Numbered from the stretch's first letter, positions 8,569 to 17,380 are shown. The stretch: 64,000 nt of DNA from Heliomicrobium modesticaldum Ice1 (GCF_000019165.1 NC_010337.2:413501-477500); one strand, 5' to 3'. The notes: generated by a model from the letters alone, not told the origin. A program made the numbers and translations.

Positions 8569-9957
8569 TTAAGACCTCCCCGCAACCATTTTTCCGGGGT
8601 TCAGCAGATAGTCGGGGTCAAGAGCTTCTTTGATGCGGCGCAGCACGTCCACACCGGTGGCGCCCAGTTCCCATTCGAGGTACTTCATCTTGGCCATGCC
8701 GATGCCGTGCTCGCCGGAGAGGGTGCCGCCCATGTCGACGGCGACGCGGAAGATCTCGTCGACGGCCTTGTGGACCCGCTTCATCTGCTCGGCATTGCGC
8801 TCGTCGCAGAGGATGGTCGGGTGCAGGTTGCCGTCGCCGGCGTGACCGAAGGTGCCGATGAGCAGGTCATATTTCTTGGCGATAGCGCGGATGGCCCGCA
8901 ACATTTCAGGGATGCGGGAACGGGGCACGGTGGCGTCTTCCAAAACGGTCGTGGGCGATTTGCGGGCCAGGGCAGGCAGAGCGGCGCGGCGGGCAGCCCA
9001 GAGCTTTTCCCGTTCAGCATCGTCGCGGGCCACCTGGACCTTGCCGTTGAAGCGCTTGCAGACCTCGACGACGGCTTGCGCTTCTTTTTCTACGACCTCG
9101 GCGATGCCGTCGACTTCGATGAGCAGAACGGCTTCGGCGTCGGTGGGCAGGCCCGCTTTGGCGAAGGCTTCCACCGTCTCGATGGTGGTCTTGTCCATGA
9201 TCTCCAGGGTGGCCGGGATGACTTTGGCGGCGATGATGCCGGCGATGGTCTTGCCGGCGTCATCGAGGTCGCTGAAGATAGCCAGCATGGATTTTTTCGT
9301 TTCCGGCGCCGGGATCAGCTTGACGATCAGTTCAGTGATGATGCCCAGGGTGCCTTCCGATCCGGTGAAAAGCTTCACGAGATCATAGGCAGTCACGTTT
9401 TTGACGGTCTTGCCGCCGGCGCGGAACTTCTCGCCGTTAGCCAGGACGACTTCCAAGCCCATGATGTAGTGCTTGGTGACGCCGTACTTCAGGCCGCGCA
9501 GGCCGCCGGAGCATTCCGCCGTGGAACCGGCCATCGTGGCCGTGGAGACGGTTCCCGGATCAGGCGGGTAGATCAGGCCGTAGGGGGCGACAGCCGCGTT
9601 CAGCGAGGCGATGATCACGCCCGGCTGGACGGTGGCGGTCAGGTTTTCGGCGTCGATCTCCAGGATCTTGTTCATCCTTTGAAAGGTCACGACGAGGCCG
9701 CCCTTGATGGGGATGGTGCCGCCGGAGAGGTTGGTGCCGGCACCGCGGGGGTAGACAGGGATCTTGTACTTGCTGGCGATGCGCATGATCGCCTGCACCT
9801 CTTCGGTGGTTTCAGGCATGATGACAGCGTCGGGACGTTTGGACGGCGCGTCCGCCGTGCCGTCAAAGGAGTAGCAGGCCAGATCTTCCACGGCGGTCAA
9901 AAGGCGCTCTTTGCCGAGCAGCGCTTCCACTTCCCGGATGGCTTGTTGTACAGACAT
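8569..9957 (-). CDS. glcD: FAD-linked D-lactate/glycolate dehydrogenase (GlcD-like)
   Basis: This is a flavoenzyme of the PCMH/VAO family that oxidises a 2-hydroxy acid to the 2-oxo acid, here probably D-lactate to pyruvate. The 462-residue length is typical. The N-terminal FAD domain contains PRGAGTNLSGG near residue 70. The C-terminal oxidase domain has the metal/substrate motif GHAGDGNLHP near 373 and SGEHGIG near 420. The gene lies in a minus-strand operon: LutC-like, LutB-LutA fusion, this gene, GlcF-like. Gaps are 20 bp upstream and 2 bp downstream, which argues for one transcript and one electron-transfer complex. Confidence 0.93.
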   Translation of the reverse strand: MSVQQAIREVEALLGKERLLTAVEDLACYSFDGTADAPSKRPDAVIMPETTEEVQAIMRIASKYKIPVYPRGAGTNLSGGTIPIKGGLVVTFQRMNKILEIDAENLTATVQPGVIIASLNAAVAPYGLIYPPDPGTVSTATMAGSTAECSGGLRGLKYGVTKHYIMGLEVVLANGEKFRAGGKTVKNVTAYDLVKLFTGSEGTLGIITELIVKLIPAPETKKSMLAIFSDLDDAGKTIAGIIAAKVIPATLEIMDKTTIETVEAFAKAGLPTDAEAVLLIEVDGIAEVVEKEAQAVVEVCKRFNGKVQVARDDAEREKLWAARRAALPALARKSPTTVLEDATVPRSRIPEMLRAIRAIAKKYDLLIGTFGHAGDGNLHPTILCDERNAEQMKRVHKAVDEIFRVAVDMGGTLSGEHGIGMAKMKYLEWELGATGVDVLRRIKEALDPDYLLNPGKMVAGRS

Positions 9958-9977
9958 AAATGAATCCTCCTCTTTCT

Positions 9978-12140
9978 TTACCCTTTGCGCAGTGCTTCCG
10001 CCAGAACCTCGGCGGTATGTCGGATCTTCACGGAACTGCGGCGTTTATCTAAACCACCGGAGATCTGCATCACGCAGCCGGGGCAGTCCACACAGACAAG
10101 CTCGCTTCCGGTGGCGGCGATGTTGTCGAGCTTCTTCTGCAGGATCGGGGCGGAGATTTCGGGGAACTTGACCAAGTAAGAACCAGCCATGCCGCAGCAC
10201 TGATCGGAATCTTTCATCTCGACAAGCTCCATGCCGGCTACTTCGGTGAGCAGCTTGCGGGGAACGTCGGACAGGTGCAGGTGGCGGCGATAATGGCAGG
10301 AATCATGGTAGGTGAATTTGCCTTTGAGGCTCTTCTTCTTGCCGGGGGCTTTGACACCCAGTTCCTCAGCAAGGGCGGAGAAGTCGCGAACCTTAGCGGC
10401 CACCTTCTTGGCACGGTCATGCCAAGCGGGATCGTCTTTGAGGACCTCGACGACATCTTCCAGTAGGGCGACGGTGCAGGTCGGGCAGGCGGAGACGATA
10501 TAGTCAGGGTTGCCCTCTTCCATGGCGGCGACGTTCTGCTTGGCCAGGCGGATCTGGGAGTCCCTGTCGCCCATATACTTGGCCGGGGCGCCGCAGCAAG
10601 CCTGTTCCCAGGGGAAGTAGACTTCGCAGCCGGCCTGTTCGAGCACGTCGTAGACAGCCGTGCCGATGTGGGGGTAGCAGAAGTCGATGAGGCAGCCGGC
10701 GTAGAAGTTGACCCGTTTTTTCTTGCCCCTGTTCTTCTTCTCCCGCTCCTTGGCGATGTCGCGAAAGGGCTTCGGCGCCACAGCCGGCAGGCTTCGCTCC
10801 TTCGTCAATTCGGAGAAGAAAAAGGGCAGGTGGCGGATGAAGGGCTTGCCGCCGGTCAGGGGCAACTGACCGACAGAGGCGACGCGGAGCAAGCTGTGCA
10901 TCAGCTTCCGGTTAGCGACGACGTTAAAGATGGCCTTGGGGATCAGGCCGATGCCTTTTTTCTCGGCCATACGACGGCGCATCTCCAGAATCAGATCGGG
11001 AATGGGAATCTTGCCGGGGCAGACCTCGGTGCAACGGCCGCAGCCGAGACAGAGGTTTTGCGGCTTTTCGGCGTCAGTGGGATCGTTGAAGAAGAAGGTC
11101 AAGATGGCGCCGATGCCGCCGGCGTAGATATGGCCGTAGACGTGGCCGCCGACCATCTGGTAAGCCGGGCAGACGTTCAGGCAGGAGGCGCAGCGGATGC
11201 ACTGCCAGGCCTGTTTGAACTTGGGATCCTTCAGCATGTCGCTGCGGCCGTTGTCCATGAGGACGATGTGCAGCTCCTTGTCTTGAACCTGGCCGTCTAC
11301 CTCGGTGGGGGTGACGCCGGTGACCATGGTGACATAGCTGGTGATCAGCTGACCGGTGGCGCTCTTCGGCAGGGCCTTGATGATGTTGGCCGCTTCCTTG
11401 AAGTCCTTGATCACCTTTTCGATGCCGACGAGGGCGACGTGGACGCGAGGCAGGGTGGTTGTCAAGCGGGCGTTGCCCTCGTTAGTGACGGTGGCGATGG
11501 TGCCCGTCTCGGCGACGGCGAAGTTGGCGCCCGAGATGCCCATGTCAGCTTCGATGAACTTGGTCCGCAGCTCTGCGCGGGCCTTTTGCACCATGAGCGG
11601 GATATCGGGGGGGATGTCCGATTTCAATTCCTTGCTGAAGTAACCGGCCACCTGCTCTTTGGAGAGATGGATGGCAGGCATGACCATGTGGCTCGGCTTC
11701 TGGCCGGCCAGCTGGATGATCCATTCACCCAGGTCGGTCTCGTTGACGATCAGGCCGGCTTTTTTCAGGTGGTCGTTCAGATGGATCTCTTCGGAAGCCA
11801 TGGACTTGGATTTGACAATCTTTTTGACTTTTTTCTCAATGGCCAAGTTGGCGATATAGCGGTTGGCGTCTTCGGCCGTTTTGGCGAAGTAGACCTTGGC
11901 GCCCCGCTTGGTGGCGTTCTCGGTGAAGAGCTTGATCAGTTGGTCCAGGTTTTCGCCGTTCTTCGCCTTGGCGCAGGCGATCTCGTTGCGCAACGCTTCG
12001 ATGTCCACGCCCTGGTAGGCGTTTTTGCGGGCTGTCGGGTAGGCGTCGGCGAAGCGGCTGAGAGCGCCTCGCATGACCTGGTCGTTCAGGGCCTTTTGAA
12101 TCGACGCTTTGAAGTCCTCGTTGTGCTGCTCGTTGGACAT
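9978..12140 (-). CDS. LutB-LutA fusion: L-lactate oxidation iron-sulfur protein
   Basis: In Bacillus, LutA, LutB and LutC together oxidise L-lactate to pyruvate. This 720-residue protein joins two of those parts. Residues about 70-300 form the LUD domain of LutB. CIRCASCLNVCP (314-325) and CLGCGRCTEVCP (364-375) bind two [4Fe-4S] clusters. Residues about 480-720 hold two LutA-type CCG domains (YAGCLIDFCYP, CCGAPAKY, HDSCHYRRH, CCGMAGSY). Comparable fused proteins are known in sulfate reducers, where they act with a LutC-like protein as L-lactate dehydrogenase. The LutC-like gene ends 5 bp upstream. The electron acceptor is not evident from sequence. Confidence 0.88.
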   Translation of the reverse strand: MSNEQHNEDFKASIQKALNDQVMRGALSRFADAYPTARKNAYQGVDIEALRNEIACAKAKNGENLDQLIKLFTENATKRGAKVYFAKTAEDANRYIANLAIEKKVKKIVKSKSMASEEIHLNDHLKKAGLIVNETDLGEWIIQLAGQKPSHMVMPAIHLSKEQVAGYFSKELKSDIPPDIPLMVQKARAELRTKFIEADMGISGANFAVAETGTIATVTNEGNARLTTTLPRVHVALVGIEKVIKDFKEAANIIKALPKSATGQLITSYVTMVTGVTPTEVDGQVQDKELHIVLMDNGRSDMLKDPKFKQAWQCIRCASCLNVCPAYQMVGGHVYGHIYAGGIGAILTFFFNDPTDAEKPQNLCLGCGRCTEVCPGKIPIPDLILEMRRRMAEKKGIGLIPKAIFNVVANRKLMHSLLRVASVGQLPLTGGKPFIRHLPFFFSELTKERSLPAVAPKPFRDIAKEREKKNRGKKKRVNFYAGCLIDFCYPHIGTAVYDVLEQAGCEVYFPWEQACCGAPAKYMGDRDSQIRLAKQNVAAMEEGNPDYIVSACPTCTVALLEDVVEVLKDDPAWHDRAKKVAAKVRDFSALAEELGVKAPGKKKSLKGKFTYHDSCHYRRHLHLSDVPRKLLTEVAGMELVEMKDSDQCCGMAGSYLVKFPEISAPILQKKLDNIAATGSELVCVDCPGCVMQISGGLDKRRSSVKIRHTAEVLAEALRKG

Positions 12141-12145
12141 TCCTT

Positions 12146-12700
12146 TTACACCCCTTCGTCGACGACAATCACGATCAGTTTGCTGGGTCCATGGACGCCG
12201 ATGGTGAGCACCCGCTCGATATCGGCCGTCCGGCTCGGGCCGGAGATGAAGGACATGTAGCCGGGAACGGCGCCGAAGTCTTTGACGACCGTTTCCAGCG
12301 CCTCGGCGACGGTCGGGAGAATCTTATTAAACGGGACGACAGCGATATGAGTCGGCGGCAGCATGGTCACAGCGCGGCCCAAGGGATCTGTTTCGGGATG
12401 AAAGATTGATCCTGTCTCTGCAACCGCATAGGGAACAAAGGTAATGCCCACATCGGCAATGTCGAGTTCATGGCGATCGAGTTTTTCGGAAATAGTGACC
12501 CCGGTCTTGGCCAGCGCGGCCCGGCAGTTGGTCTTCTCCAGTTGAGGCGTGGGAAAGAGGTGAACCCGTTGCGCCTTCAGCGCCTTGACCTGTTCGGCGA
12601 TCAGGTCGCCGGCTTGAGCCCATGTGCCCACCCGATGAACCTGAGCGGACATGACCCCCGCCTTTTCCTTAAAAACGGAAAAAAGTTTTTCCGAGGACAC
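12146..12700 (-). CDS. lutC: LUD-domain protein, LutC-like
   Basis: This is the third component of the LutABC-type L-lactate oxidation complex. The 184-residue protein is a stand-alone LUD domain without iron-sulfur motifs. It has the AETGS motif (FVPYAVAETGSIFHPE) near residue 95 and a C-terminal core GPSRTADIERVLTIGVHGP. The start is a GTG 11 bases after AAGGAG. It is the first gene of a four-gene minus-strand operon. Two copies of an 11-bp palindrome lie 35 and 93 bp upstream of the start, so the operon is probably repressed when lactate is absent. Confidence 0.85.
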   Translation of the reverse strand: MSSEKLFSVFKEKAGVMSAQVHRVGTWAQAGDLIAEQVKALKAQRVHLFPTPQLEKTNCRAALAKTGVTISEKLDRHELDIADVGITFVPYAVAETGSIFHPETDPLGRAVTMLPPTHIAVVPFNKILPTVAEALETVVKDFGAVPGYMSFISGPSRTADIERVLTIGVHGPSKLIVIVVDEGV

Positions 12701-12734
12701 GTTTCTTCCAACTCCTTCTATTCATATCGATTGG

Positions 12735-12745
12735 CGGTCAGACCG
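12735..12745. promoter_or_regulatory. Putative operator of the lactate regulon (site 2)
   Basis: CGGTCAGACCG is a perfect palindrome 35 bp upstream of the lutC-like start. Its centre is 58 bp (about 5.5 helical turns) from site 3. Confidence 0.6.
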
Positions 12746-12792
12746 AGCTGGGATGATTGCCATGTTAAAAAAAGCACAAACAGATGTTCAGA

Positions 12793-12803
12793 TGGTCTGA
12801 CCA
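12793..12803. promoter_or_regulatory. Putative operator of the lactate regulon (site 3)
   Basis: TGGTCTGACCA is a perfect palindrome matching the FadR-subfamily GntR consensus. It stands between the divergent lactate operon and MFS gene, so either or both could be controlled. Confidence 0.6.
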
Positions 12804-12943
12804 CCAATCTGAAAACTTATTCGACGTTTGCTCCCGGAATCCTCCTTCTGCCTTTCGGGAATCATAAAATGTCGCTGCCATTTTTCCACTCCTGTAGGGG
12901 AAAAAAGCGAGGCGACCGTTGAAAAGCAGGAGGCGGTGACTGA

Positions 12944-14314
12944 GTGCAATGGCGCGATCCGGTGGACAAGCGAAACTTTTATTTTATGACAGCCAACGGC
13001 GCCCTTTACTTCACGGCGCTCGCCTTTATCGACGGCACCATCGTCGTGCCCCTCTTCCTCAACCAGCTCACCCAGTCGCCGGTCCTGGTGGGTTTGGCTT
13101 CGACCGTGCGCACAGTCGGTTTTTTTCTGCCGCAGATTTTGATGGCCGGCTGGGTGACCGGCGCCACCCGTCTGAACCGCTTCATCTTCCGCCTGCACCT
13201 GACGACGCGCCTGCCGCTGTTTCTGCCGGCACTGGCGGTCTGGTTCGACGCGCCGCCGGCACTTGTGGCCTTGCTGTTCTTGAGCGCCTACACCCTGTTC
13301 GCCTTCGGCGAGGGCATCGCCCAAGTGCCCTGGATGGATGTCTTCGGCCGGACCATCGACGATTCCCACCGAGGGAAGCTCTTCGGAACGATGCAGGCCC
13401 TCGGCGGCCTAGGCGCCCTGGCAGGCACCCTTGTCGTGCAGCGCGTCTTTGCATCGCCCCGCCTGACCTTCCCCGATAACTTTGCTCTCCTGATCGCCAT
13501 CGGCGCTGCTTGCATGTTCCTATCGACAATCATGATCCGCCTGGCCGTCGATCCGCCGAAAACAAAAGAGGAGGCGCGCCAGTTATCGGTCGCCCATGTG
13601 CTCCGCCGGATCCCTCAGTACCTGACTGAGGACCGTCGCTTCTCGCGGATGTTGCTCGTCCAGGTGCTGACCAGTTTTAACGTGCTGGGCTTTCCCTTTT
13701 ATATTCTCTTCATTCAGCAAGCAGGCGTACTGCCCCCATGGGCGCCGGGCTTCTTATTGTCGCTTCAGGTGCTCGGCCAAGTGAGCGGCGGACTGTTATT
13801 GGGCTACCTGAGCGATCGCGTCGGCAACCGCCGGACGATCATGTCCGTAACGGCGATCAATATCGCCGTTCCCCTGTTCATCGTCTTTTCTCAACAATTG
13901 GCAGGCATGGCCGCCTTCGCTGGCACAGGCCTCGGCTTCATGTTCCTCGGCGCCTGTTTCGGCGGGTGGCTGGGCTTTGTCAACTACCTGATGGAAATAA
14001 CGCCAGCGGAAAAACGCCCTGTCTATGTGAGCCTCTCTAACCTCTTCTCCGCCCCTGTCGCCCTCCTCCCCATCACCGCCGGCGCCTTCCTCCGCCTCGT
14101 GCCGATGCAGTGGATCTTCTGGGTCGTAGCAGCGATTGAGGCGGCGGCGCTGCTGCTGGCCTATCGGCTGCCAGAGCCACGGGAGAGCAGGGGAGCGGGG
14201 ACGCTTGACGCCGTCGGCAAGGTTGGTCTGGCGGGGGCAAAGCGAACTGTTCAGGGCGCCTTAGGCGAGAGGGCACCTACACCCGCCTACCCACCTGAGG
14301 AGGGAAAGGAATGA
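12944..14314 (+). CDS. Major facilitator superfamily transporter
   Basis: The 456-residue protein has about 12 hydrophobic segments and the MFS loop motif GYLSDRVGNRR between helices 8 and 9 in the second half, so it is a secondary transporter of the cytoplasmic membrane. The substrate cannot be told from sequence. The GTG at 12944 follows AGGAGG by 10 bases. The last 30 or so residues form a hydrophilic tail rich in Gly, Pro and Glu. It diverges from the lactate operon, and the operators in the shared 243-bp gap make a role in organic-acid transport possible, though this is only inference from position. Confidence 0.8.
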   Translation: MQWRDPVDKRNFYFMTANGALYFTALAFIDGTIVVPLFLNQLTQSPVLVGLASTVRTVGFFLPQILMAGWVTGATRLNRFIFRLHLTTRLPLFLPALAVWFDAPPALVALLFLSAYTLFAFGEGIAQVPWMDVFGRTIDDSHRGKLFGTMQALGGLGALAGTLVVQRVFASPRLTFPDNFALLIAIGAACMFLSTIMIRLAVDPPKTKEEARQLSVAHVLRRIPQYLTEDRRFSRMLLVQVLTSFNVLGFPFYILFIQQAGVLPPWAPGFLLSLQVLGQVSGGLLLGYLSDRVGNRRTIMSVTAINIAVPLFIVFSQQLAGMAAFAGTGLGFMFLGACFGGWLGFVNYLMEITPAEKRPVYVSLSNLFSAPVALLPITAGAFLRLVPMQWIFWVVAAIEAAALLLAYRLPEPRESRGAGTLDAVGKVGLAGAKRTVQGALGERAPTPAYPPEEGKE

Positions 14315-14322
14315 AGCCACCG

Positions 14323-14391
14323 GGGCTGGCAAAGGACCCTTCTCGAGGTTGGCAAAAGACCCTCCACGGGGCTGACAAAAAACCCTTCAAT
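14323..14391. repeat. Three degenerate repeats of about 23 bp
   Basis: Three variants of GGCTGGCAAAGGACCCTTC stand head to tail directly after the MFS stop and before the terminator. They show no coding or structural role that I can name. Confidence 0.5.
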
Positions 14392-14393
14392 AG

Positions 14394-14422
14394 AAAAACC
14401 GGGAGACTCTTCCCGGTTTTTT
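14394..14422. terminator. Bidirectional terminator between MFS gene and korC
   Basis: AAAAACCGGGA pairs with TCCCGGTTTTT around a six-base loop. T runs are present on both strands, fitting the convergent genes. Confidence 0.85.
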
Positions 14423-14444
14423 CTCTGATGATGATTCGACGGCG

Positions 14445-15005
14445 CTACACTCGGCTGGGCCGAACCGACGACGCCGCCTGCTCCATCCCTGTCTCCAGCG
14501 CCGCCCTGTTGACGGGCAGCAGGTTGTGTCGGCGAGGCGGCAGGATTTTTTGCAGGGCTGCCATGATCGATTCCTTGTCGACCACATTTGTCAGCCTGAG
14601 GAGCGCTCCCAGGAGAAACATGTTGGCCACCTTCAGGTTGCCCAACTGGTTAGCCAGGTCATTGGCGGCCAGACACAGTTGGGCGATATCGGTGCGGGGG
14701 CTGGACCGGCCGATCAAAGACGAATTGATCAGCAATAAGCCGCCCGGAACCAGCAGAGGGCCGAATTTTTCCAGCGAAGGCTGGTTGAGGACGATGGCGC
14801 CGGTTGGTTCGTAGACGATGGGCGAGGCAACAGGCCGTTCGGAAACGGTGACGGCGCAGTTAGCCGTACCGCCGCGCATCTCGGGACCGTAAGAGGGGAT
14901 CCAGGCCACGTGTTTTCCTTCGAGCATCCCGGCGTAGGCCACCAGTTGGCCCATCAGCATGACACCCTGGCCGCCGAAACCGGCGAAGATCAGACGATGT
15001 TCCAT
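14445..15005 (-). CDS. korC: 2-oxoacid:ferredoxin oxidoreductase, gamma subunit
   Basis: This is the CoA-binding-type gamma subunit of the complex that interconverts a 2-oxoacid plus CoA with an acyl-CoA, CO2 and reduced ferredoxin. The 186-residue protein opens with FAGFGGQGVMLMGQ, the family signature, and has SYGPEMRGGTANC near residue 38. It is the last gene of korDABC; the beta-subunit gene ends one base upstream. Subunit order and sizes fit the 2-oxoglutarate type (Kor) better than the pyruvate type, but a branched-chain 2-oxoacid or indolepyruvate substrate is not excluded. Confidence 0.88.
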   Translation of the reverse strand: MEHRLIFAGFGGQGVMLMGQLVAYAGMLEGKHVAWIPSYGPEMRGGTANCAVTVSERPVASPIVYEPTGAIVLNQPSLEKFGPLLVPGGLLLINSSLIGRSSPRTDIAQLCLAANDLANQLGNLKVANMFLLGALLRLTNVVDKESIMAALQKILPPRRHNLLPVNRAALETGMEQAASSVRPSRV

Positions 15006-15006
15006 C

Positions 15007-15756
15007 TTACTGCACCCCCTCGGGGATCCGGAAATCCTTGATCGGGTAGTAAGGCAGCATATACTGCTCCAGCCACTTGTTGGCGTCCAAGGGCGTCATC
15101 CCCCAGTTGGTGGGGCATGCGGACAGGACCTCAACGAAGGAGAAGCCTTTTCCCTCCTGCTGGCACTGGAAGGCGCGGCGGATCGCTTTTTTCGCCCGCA
15201 CCACCTGAGCCGGCGTATGTACAGAGACGCGGCTGATGAAGGCGGGGCGCTGCAGCGTGTTCAGCATCTCGCAGACCTGGATGGGTGCGCCGTCAGCGCC
15301 GGCGTCGCGGCCTTGCGGGGCTGTCGTCGTCGACTGACCGAGGAGCGTCGTCGGCGCTGACTGGCCACCGGTCATGCCGTAGATGGCGTTGTTGACGAAG
15401 ATGACCGTCACATTCTCACCTCGGGCTGCCGTGTGGATGATCTCCGACGTACCGATGGCAGCCAGGTCGCCGTCACCTTGATAGGTGAAGACGATCCGGT
15501 CCGGCAGCGCCCGTTTGACACCGGTAGCGACGGCTGGCGCCCGGCCGTGCGGGGCCTGAATGAAGTCTGTATCGATGTAATCGTAGATAAAAACGGAACA
15601 ACCGACAGGGGCGACCCCGATCGTGCGGGGGGCCAGTTCCAGTTCATCGATGGCTTCCGCCACGAGCCGGTGGATGATGCCGTGGTGGCATCCCGGACAG
15701 TAATGGGAGGCCACATCGCGCAGGCAGTCGGGCCGGCTGAATACTTTTGTTCCCAT
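15007..15756 (-). CDS. korB: 2-oxoacid:ferredoxin oxidoreductase, beta subunit (TPP-binding)
   Basis: This subunit binds thiamine diphosphate, and in the family also a proximal [4Fe-4S] cluster. In the 249-residue protein, [15 protein letters not shown] at about 96-110 starts the TPP/Mg motif, which closes with [11 protein letters not shown] near 127-137. CPGCHHG near residue 19 is the conserved cysteine segment of short KorB proteins. Three bases separate it from korA and one from korC. In an anaerobe with succinate dehydrogenase/fumarate reductase nearby, 2-oxoglutarate formation or oxidation in a TCA-type pathway is the likely role. Confidence 0.9.
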   Translation of the reverse strand: MGTKVFSRPDCLRDVASHYCPGCHHGIIHRLVAEAIDELELAPRTIGVAPVGCSVFIYDYIDTDFIQAPHGRAPAVATGVKRALPDRIVFTYQGDGDLAAIGTSEIIHTAARGENVTVIFVNNAIYGMTGGQSAPTTLLGQSTTTAPQGRDAGADGAPIQVCEMLNTLQRPAFISRVSVHTPAQVVRAKKAIRRAFQCQQEGKGFSFVEVLSACPTNWGMTPLDANKWLEQYMLPYYPIKDFRIPEGVQ

Positions 15757-15759
15757 CGC

Positions 15760-16863
15760 TTAGGCCGCTCCTCCCTCGTTTGGTTGCGCCGTCTCGGCGT
15801 TCCCTTTTTTTTCAGCTAGTTCCTCCAGGCGGGCGGCGATCACCCGGGGGTCTGGGACCATGCCGCCGGAACGCCCGTAAAAGGCGACAGGCTGCCGGCC
15901 GCCGACGGCCAAGCGCACGTCTTCCACCATCTGACCGGTGCTCAGTTCCACCGTGAGGAACCAGGCCCCGCCTTCGGCGGCTTTGCGAAGCGGCGCTGAC
16001 GGGAAGGGAAACAGGGTGATCGGCCGGATCAGGCCAGCGCGGATGCCTTTTTCACGAACCATATCGACTGCGGCCATACACAGCCGCGCCGCTGTGCCAT
16101 AGGCGACGGCGATGATCTCAGCGTCATCAGTCCGGTAGCATTCAAAGCGGGTCTCCCGCTCCTCCATGGCGCTGTACTTGGCACGCAGGTGATCGCAAAA
16201 GCGCTCTGCTTCCTCCGGCTGAATATATAAGGAAGTGATCAGTTTCGCCTTCTCATTGTCCCCTTTCCCCGTCGTCGCCCAGGGCTTCTCGACGGTCTTC
16301 TCGGGCGACGGAGCGGGCAGGACGACAGGCTCCATCATCTGACCGAGGACGCCGTCGCCCAGGATGAGGACGGGATTGCGGTACTCGTCGGCTTTTTCAA
16401 AGGCCAGCGCCGTCAGGTCGACCATCTCTTGGACAGAGGCCGGCGCCAGCACCATCAACCTGTAGTCGCCATGACCGCCCCCTTTGGTGGCCTGGAAGTA
16501 GTCGCTCTGGGTGGGGGCGATCCCGCCAAGGCCCGGACCGGTGCGCATGATGTTGACGATGACCGCCGGCACTTCCGACCCGGCGATGTAGGAGATACCC
16601 TCCTGCTTGAGGCTGATGCCAGGGCCAGACGAGGAGGTCATGACGCGAACGCCGGCGCAGGCGGCACCGAAGACCATGTTGATGGCGCCGATCTCACTCT
16701 CCGACTGAAGAAAGGTCCCACCCACCTCCGGCAGGTGGCGGGCCATGTACTCCAGCAATTCGTTTTGGGGCGTGATGGGATAGCCGAAGAAAAAACGGCA
16801 ACCGGCTCGGATAGCCGCCTCGGCCAGGGCCTCGTTTCCTTTCATCAGCACCTTTTCGGCCAT
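15760..16863 (-). CDS. korA: 2-oxoacid:ferredoxin oxidoreductase, alpha subunit
   Basis: This subunit carries the pyrimidine-binding domain for TPP and the transketolase C-terminal-like domain. The 367-residue protein has FFGYPITPQNELLEYMA near residues 25-41, the 2-oxoglutarate-type signature, and SSSGPGISLKQEGISY near 77. The ATG at 16863 was preferred over a GTG at 16872 because AAAGGTGATC precedes it at good spacing. The ferredoxin subunit gene ends 17 bp upstream and korB begins 3 bp downstream. A Pro/Ala-rich linker near residue 210 is variable in the family. Confidence 0.92.
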   Translation of the reverse strand: MAEKVLMKGNEALAEAAIRAGCRFFFGYPITPQNELLEYMARHLPEVGGTFLQSESEIGAINMVFGAACAGVRVMTSSSGPGISLKQEGISYIAGSEVPAVIVNIMRTGPGLGGIAPTQSDYFQATKGGGHGDYRLMVLAPASVQEMVDLTALAFEKADEYRNPVLILGDGVLGQMMEPVVLPAPSPEKTVEKPWATTGKGDNEKAKLITSLYIQPEEAERFCDHLRAKYSAMEERETRFECYRTDDAEIIAVAYGTAARLCMAAVDMVREKGIRAGLIRPITLFPFPSAPLRKAAEGGAWFLTVELSTGQMVEDVRLAVGGRQPVAFYGRSGGMVPDPRVIAARLEELAEKKGNAETAQPNEGGAA

Positions 16864-16880
16864 GTTGATCACCTTTCTTC

Positions 16881-17087
16881 CTATTTCTCCACTTCGATGA
16901 CCAGATCAGGGCAGACACGCGCGCATAGGGCGCATCCCCTGCATTTCTCCATATCGGTCACCACGGCCGGCTGAAACCCTTTGGCATTCAGGCGGCTCTC
17001 ATCCATGACGACGATCCCCGCCGGACAGGCGGCCGTACAGAGGCGGCACCCCTTGCAACGTTCTTCCCGGAATATGACTTTCGGCAA
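16881..17087 (-). CDS. korD: 2-oxoacid:ferredoxin oxidoreductase, ferredoxin-like delta subunit
   Basis: This small [4Fe-4S]x2 ferredoxin subunit transfers electrons out of the complex. It contains CKGCRLCTAACP and CRGCALCARVCP. The start is ambiguous: GGGGAGG is followed by GTG and three consecutive TTG codons (17096-17085). The last TTG gives a 68-residue protein starting MPKVIFREERCKGC, which matches the usual opening of the family, so it is used here. It is the first gene of korDABC. A perfect 20-bp palindrome lies 40-59 bp upstream of the start. Confidence 0.88.
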   Translation of the reverse strand: MPKVIFREERCKGCRLCTAACPAGIVVMDESRLNAKGFQPAVVTDMEKCRGCALCARVCPDLVIEVEK

Positions 17088-17126
17088 CAACAACACCTCC
17101 CCGGCTGATGATTTGTTAGGTCTATC

Positions 17127-17146
17127 TATTCGAAAGGTTTCGAATA
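17127..17146. promoter_or_regulatory. Perfect palindrome upstream of korDABC
   Basis: Two 9-base arms, TATTCGAAA and TTTCGAATA, flank GG. The site lies in the promoter region of korDABC and has the form of an operator for a dimeric regulator. No second copy was noticed in the window. Confidence 0.55.
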
Positions 17147-17256
17147 TTTTGTGATTAAAAGATCTATCTCTCCGCCTTAGCGTAGATTCAGTGGTAGGTG
17201 ATCGCAGCCCTTGCGCTTATGGGCGGACGTAGCCCCAACCGTCTCCTGTCTCAGGA

Positions 17257-17304
17257 CGGATGTATTGGACTGTGAGCGATTTGCGCGTAGCGGCGAAGAA
17301 CGAC
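17257..17304. repeat. 48-bp direct repeat, copy 1
   Basis: This copy runs from CGGATGTATTGGACTG to GGCGAAGAACGAC and is identical to copy 2, with a 76-bp period. It lies in a 421-bp gap that holds no gene. Confidence 0.85.
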
Positions 17305-17332
17305 TGTATCCCCATCCGTCCCTGTCCCTGGC

Positions 17333-17380
17333 CGGATGTATTGGACTGTGAGCGATTTGCGCGTAGCGGCGAAGAACGAC
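17333..17380. repeat. 48-bp direct repeat, copy 2
   Basis: This copy is base-for-base identical to copy 1. A shorter inverted relative containing ACAGTCCAAT lies near 17487-17496, so the gap looks like the remains of a dispersed repeat family. Confidence 0.85.

Noticed and set aside
17257-17380. Possible CRISPR repeat-spacer unit
   Set aside because: There are only two 48-bp copies separated by 28 bp, with no cas genes nearby and no palindromic repeat typical of arrays.
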